DNA of 64,000 bases. It comes from Paenibacillus sp. Root444D2 (GTDB taxonomy: Bacteria > Bacillota > Bacilli > Paenibacillales > NBRC-103111). This document shows positions 61,669 to 64,000 of this stretch, in pieces (the first letter of the stretch is position 1; the number at the start of each line of letters is the position of its first letter). The stretch is from NCBI RefSeq assembly GCF_001426375.1, contig NZ_LMEO01000045.1, positions 867,173-931,172 on the forward strand, in the 5' to 3' direction. Position numbers and translations under genes: made by a program. The notes beneath the pieces are model-generated. The model ran no database searches and was not told the origin of the DNA. It saw only the letters and a program-made list of their open reading frames with translations.

Positions 61669-62547
61669 ATGCTGGAGAGACTTCGCCAACGCTTGTTCTG
61701 GCCATTCGTTCTGCCGGCGATTGTGCTTTATACAGTCGTACTCATTTTACCTATGGTGCAGACGATTCTCTATTCTTTCACCGATCGCTCCTTGAAGACC
61801 AGCTATAGCTTCGTAGGTTTGAAAAATTACATTAACGCAGTCAATGACCCATTCTTCTGGACGTCTTTGCAACACACAATGATCTATACTTGCCTCAGCT
61901 TATTTATGCTCTTCGTGCCTGCCATTTTTTTGGCCTGGTGCCTATCCCAACCCATACGCATTAAGCGTTTTTTTCGATTTATCATCTTCACGCCGGTGGT
62001 CATATCGGTGTTAGTCACATCCCTGATATGGAAATTTTTCCTCAACCCCAATTGGGGGCTGCTCAACGCCTTGCTGAAAGCGATAGGATTGGAAACGTTT
62101 GCCACTCCGTGGCTGGGAAATACCCATACTGCGTTATTGGCAGTAACGGCAGCATCTGTCTCGCACAGCATTGGCATGTATGTCGTTCTCATTTCTGCAG
62201 GTCTGGAGCGCATTCCAACCGATATGTACGACGCCGCTAAGGTGGACGGGGCTAACGACCGACAGCAGTTTTTTCACATCAGCCTTCCCCTTCTTTGGGA
62301 CGTACTCCGTTCCCTCATCGTTCTATGGATTATCCACGCTATCCAGGCTTTTGCTTGGGTGTTCGTAATGACCCAAGGTGGCCCAATGAACTCCACCGAG
62401 GTTGCAGCTACATACGTATACAGCATTGCCTTTGTTTCCAACAAGTTCGGATACTCCACTGCACTAGCAACGCTGATGATGCTTGTGATCATGGTGATCA
62501 CCTGGCTCGCGAATCTCTTGAATCGTCGCGAATCCTATGAATTTTAG
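61669..62547 (+). CDS. MalF/UgpA-type ABC permease (set 4)
   Basis: About 292 residues from the ATG at 61669 (TCAGGAGGTC upstream). Six predicted membrane spans, FIIFTPVVISVLVTSLIWKF, EAA loop DAAKVDGANDRQQFFHISLP and FAWVFVMTQGGPMNSTEVAATYVY near the end. It lies 59 bp after the binding protein gene. No ATPase gene within the window. Confidence 0.93.
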   Translation: MLERLRQRLFWPFVLPAIVLYTVVLILPMVQTILYSFTDRSLKTSYSFVGLKNYINAVNDPFFWTSLQHTMIYTCLSLFMLFVPAIFLAWCLSQPIRIKRFFRFIIFTPVVISVLVTSLIWKFFLNPNWGLLNALLKAIGLETFATPWLGNTHTALLAVTAASVSHSIGMYVVLISAGLERIPTDMYDAAKVDGANDRQQFFHISLPLLWDVLRSLIVLWIIHAIQAFAWVFVMTQGGPMNSTEVAATYVYSIAFVSNKFGYSTALATLMMLVIMVITWLANLLNRRESYEF

Positions 62548-62558
62548 GAGGTTGATCT

Positions 62559-63401
62559 ATGTCTCTCGCTATCCGAGCTAAAATGTTAATGATTTATCTG
62601 ATTCTCTGCATTTATACATGTCTCACTATCGGGGCTTTTATCTGGGTTGCACTGCAGTCGATAAAGAATAATTCCGAATTTATCACTTCCCTTCCCTGGC
62701 ATCTCCCCCAGACATGGAAATGGTCCAATTATACGGAAGCCTGGCGGCGCGCCAAGATGAACTCATATTTCGGCAACAGCATTGTGGTTAGCGTCATCTC
62801 GACGACACTCTCACTGCTTGTAGCAACGCTGGCGGCTTATGCTCTTTCACGAATTCGTGGCGTAAAATGGGTAGGATTTTTGCAGCAATTTTTCCTCGTG
62901 GGGATTATGCTGCCTGTCATTCTGGCCGTCGTACCCCTCTATTTTCTATGGGTGAATCTTCATTTGGTAAATACCACGATCGGATTGATCATCATCTACA
63001 CAGGGTTAATGCTTCCGTTTTCAATCTATTACTTGTCCGGATTTTTCAAGGCGATTCCACACGAATTGGAAGAAGCCGCAGCCGTCGACGGGGCACCTCT
63101 TCTGCATTCCTTCATCAGGATATTCCTTCCAATGGCCGGCCCGGGGCTAGCCGCCGTATTTGTGGTAAATTTTCTATGGGCCTGGAACGAATTCTTCTAT
63201 GCACTTGTGTTCATAACCCGCTCGGCCAATTATACCGTCGCTGTAGGTCTATACTACCTTGACGTTAACGCTGAAGTTACCGCTCAGTGGGTATACCTCT
63301 TTGCTGGGATGTTAATCGCGCTGCTGCCGGTCTTAATTCTCTATATGCTGTTGTCGGACCAAATCACAAAGGGATTAACGGCTGGAGCACTTAAGGGATA
63401 A
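62559..63401 (+). CDS. MalG-type ABC permease (set 4)
   Basis: 280 residues, six predicted membrane spans, EAA loop EAAAVDGAPLLHSFIRIFLP and the end DQITKGLTAGALKG. TTAGGAGG lies 7 bp before the ATG, 11 bp after the previous stop. Forms the channel with the MalF-type partner. Confidence 0.93.
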   Translation: MSLAIRAKMLMIYLILCIYTCLTIGAFIWVALQSIKNNSEFITSLPWHLPQTWKWSNYTEAWRRAKMNSYFGNSIVVSVISTTLSLLVATLAAYALSRIRGVKWVGFLQQFFLVGIMLPVILAVVPLYFLWVNLHLVNTTIGLIIIYTGLMLPFSIYYLSGFFKAIPHELEEAAAVDGAPLLHSFIRIFLPMAGPGLAAVFVVNFLWAWNEFFYALVFITRSANYTVAVGLYYLDVNAEVTAQWVYLFAGMLIALLPVLILYMLLSDQITKGLTAGALKG

Positions 63402-63432
63402 TTCATACATTAATAGACAGGAGCTGTGACAG

Positions 63433-64000
63433 ATGGAAACCTATCATAACCTTATCGGCGGACAATGGACCGCCTCCCGTTCGGGTCAATTGCGCCCCAA
63501 CCTCAATCCCAGCCGCAGCTCAGAGATTTTAGCGCAATTTCCGGACAGCGACCCGCTTGATCTGCAGGATGCCGTATCTGCCGCTGCAACAGCTTATCCC
63601 GGATGGCGAAGAATGGGTCTTTTGGAAAGAGGGGAGATTCTATACCGCGCCTCCGATCTGCTTGCCGCGCGAGTCGATGCAATAGCCCGGGACCTGTCCC
63701 TCGAAGAGGGTAAAACATTTATAGAGGCAAAAGGCGAGACGATGCGCGCTGCTGCAATTCTGCGCTACTACGCTGGCGAAGCACGTCAGGAAACGGGAGA
63801 AGTATATGCAGCAGCCGACCCCCGTACTATGCTCTATACTCGTCGGGAACCGCTCGGTATTGTCGGTGTAATCACACCTTGGAATTTCCCTATCTCTATT
63901 CCGGCCTGGAAGATTGCCCCCGCTTTAGTCTATGGCAATTCGGTTGTATGGAAACCAGCGGATTTAACACCACTAACGTCATATCACCTGACACAGGTGC
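63433..64000 (+). CDS. Aldehyde dehydrogenase (N-terminal part; 3' end outside window)
   Basis: The first 189 codons of an NAD(P)-dependent aldehyde dehydrogenase: LIGGQWTASRSG at the start, LEEGKTFIEAKGET, RREPLGIVGVITPWNFPIS (the conserved Asn of the catalytic site lies in PWNFP) and VWKPADLTP (cofactor-binding Lys). The catalytic Cys and Glu lie beyond the window. The ribosome site is AGGAG, 32 bp after the permease gene, so it belongs to the set 4 operon and probably oxidises an aldehyde produced from the imported compound, such as a ketoglutarate semialdehyde-type or succinate semialdehyde-type intermediate (inference). Confidence 0.93.
   Translation, partial: METYHNLIGGQWTASRSGQLRPNLNPSRSSEILAQFPDSDPLDLQDAVSAAATAYPGWRRMGLLERGEILYRASDLLAARVDAIARDLSLEEGKTFIEAKGETMRAAAILRYYAGEARQETGEVYAAADPRTMLYTRREPLGIVGVITPWNFPISIPAWKIAPALVYGNSVVWKPADLTPLTSYHLTQV

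Noticed and set aside
1..64000. tRNA, rRNA, riboswitch or T-box elements
   Set aside because: I looked at the long leaders and gaps and saw no cloverleaf, rRNA stretch or recognisable riboswitch core; a covariance-model search would be the proper test.

Overview
The window reads as a chromosomal stretch of a Paenibacillus-like, spore-forming member of the Bacillota. The evidence is the number of LplABC-type carbohydrate importers that lack their own ATPase, YesM/YesN-type sensor-regulators, large AraC proteins with extracellular sensor domains, a relic of the sporulation sigma factor gene sigK, strong AGGAGG ribosome sites and a CcpA-type cre box. There are no rRNA or tRNA genes, no CRISPR array and no intact insertion sequence. 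Most genes lie on the minus strand.

Region 1 (1-23.1 kb) is glycan scavenging. Two LplB-LplC-lipoprotein importers (4.7-8.1 and 17.2-20.7 kb) are each followed by a GH38 alpha-mannosidase. Around them lie a DegT-type aminotransferase, an oxidoreductase, a YesM/YesN pair, a mutarotase-fold protein and a membrane-anchored AraC regulator. The layout suggests uptake of mannose-containing oligosaccharides and intracellular trimming.

Region 2 (23.2-27.9 kb) is a compact sugar operon: aldolase, dehydrogenase, PfkB kinase, cupin isomerase and DeoR regulator. Region 3 (28-29.3 kb) is a small gene graveyard. It holds an ABC ATPase that lost its Walker A to Q-loop segment, apparently between 9-bp repeats, and a sigK fragment with a stop codon inside the last helix-turn-helix.

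Region 4 (29.3-41.4 kb) is the most interesting part. An eleven-gene operon carries five families I recognise from the conserved but poorly understood Nit1C/MSMEG_0565-0572 (sll0783-0787) cluster: radical SAM protein, GNAT, Sll0783-type protein, glycosyltransferase and AIR-synthase-like protein. The usual single-domain nitrilase is replaced by a tandem carbon-nitrogen hydrolase whose second domain is dead. An amidohydrolase, an MTHFR-like protein, an FMN reductase, a KAS III enzyme and a mannose-1-phosphate guanylyltransferase are added. A divergent MocR regulator and paired direct repeats sit at the head.

Region 5 (41.5-51.1 kb) mixes relics (a chemotaxis-receptor end, a cut alpha-rhamnosidase, collapsed permeases) with an AraC regulator, an AllA-like cupin, a third LplABC importer, a putative tiny secreted peptide and a ceramidase-like hydrolase.

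Region 6 (51.4-64 kb) is an accessory catabolic locus under an IclR regulator: three related amidohydrolases, an enolase-superfamily enzyme, RidA, an AAC(3)-fold protein, an oxidoreductase, a U32-like barrel and a divergent creatininase-family hydrolase. Next to it are a MalEFG-type importer with a perfect-match cre box and the start of an aldehyde dehydrogenase gene. The substrate is unknown; the chemistry points to amide or lactone ring opening.
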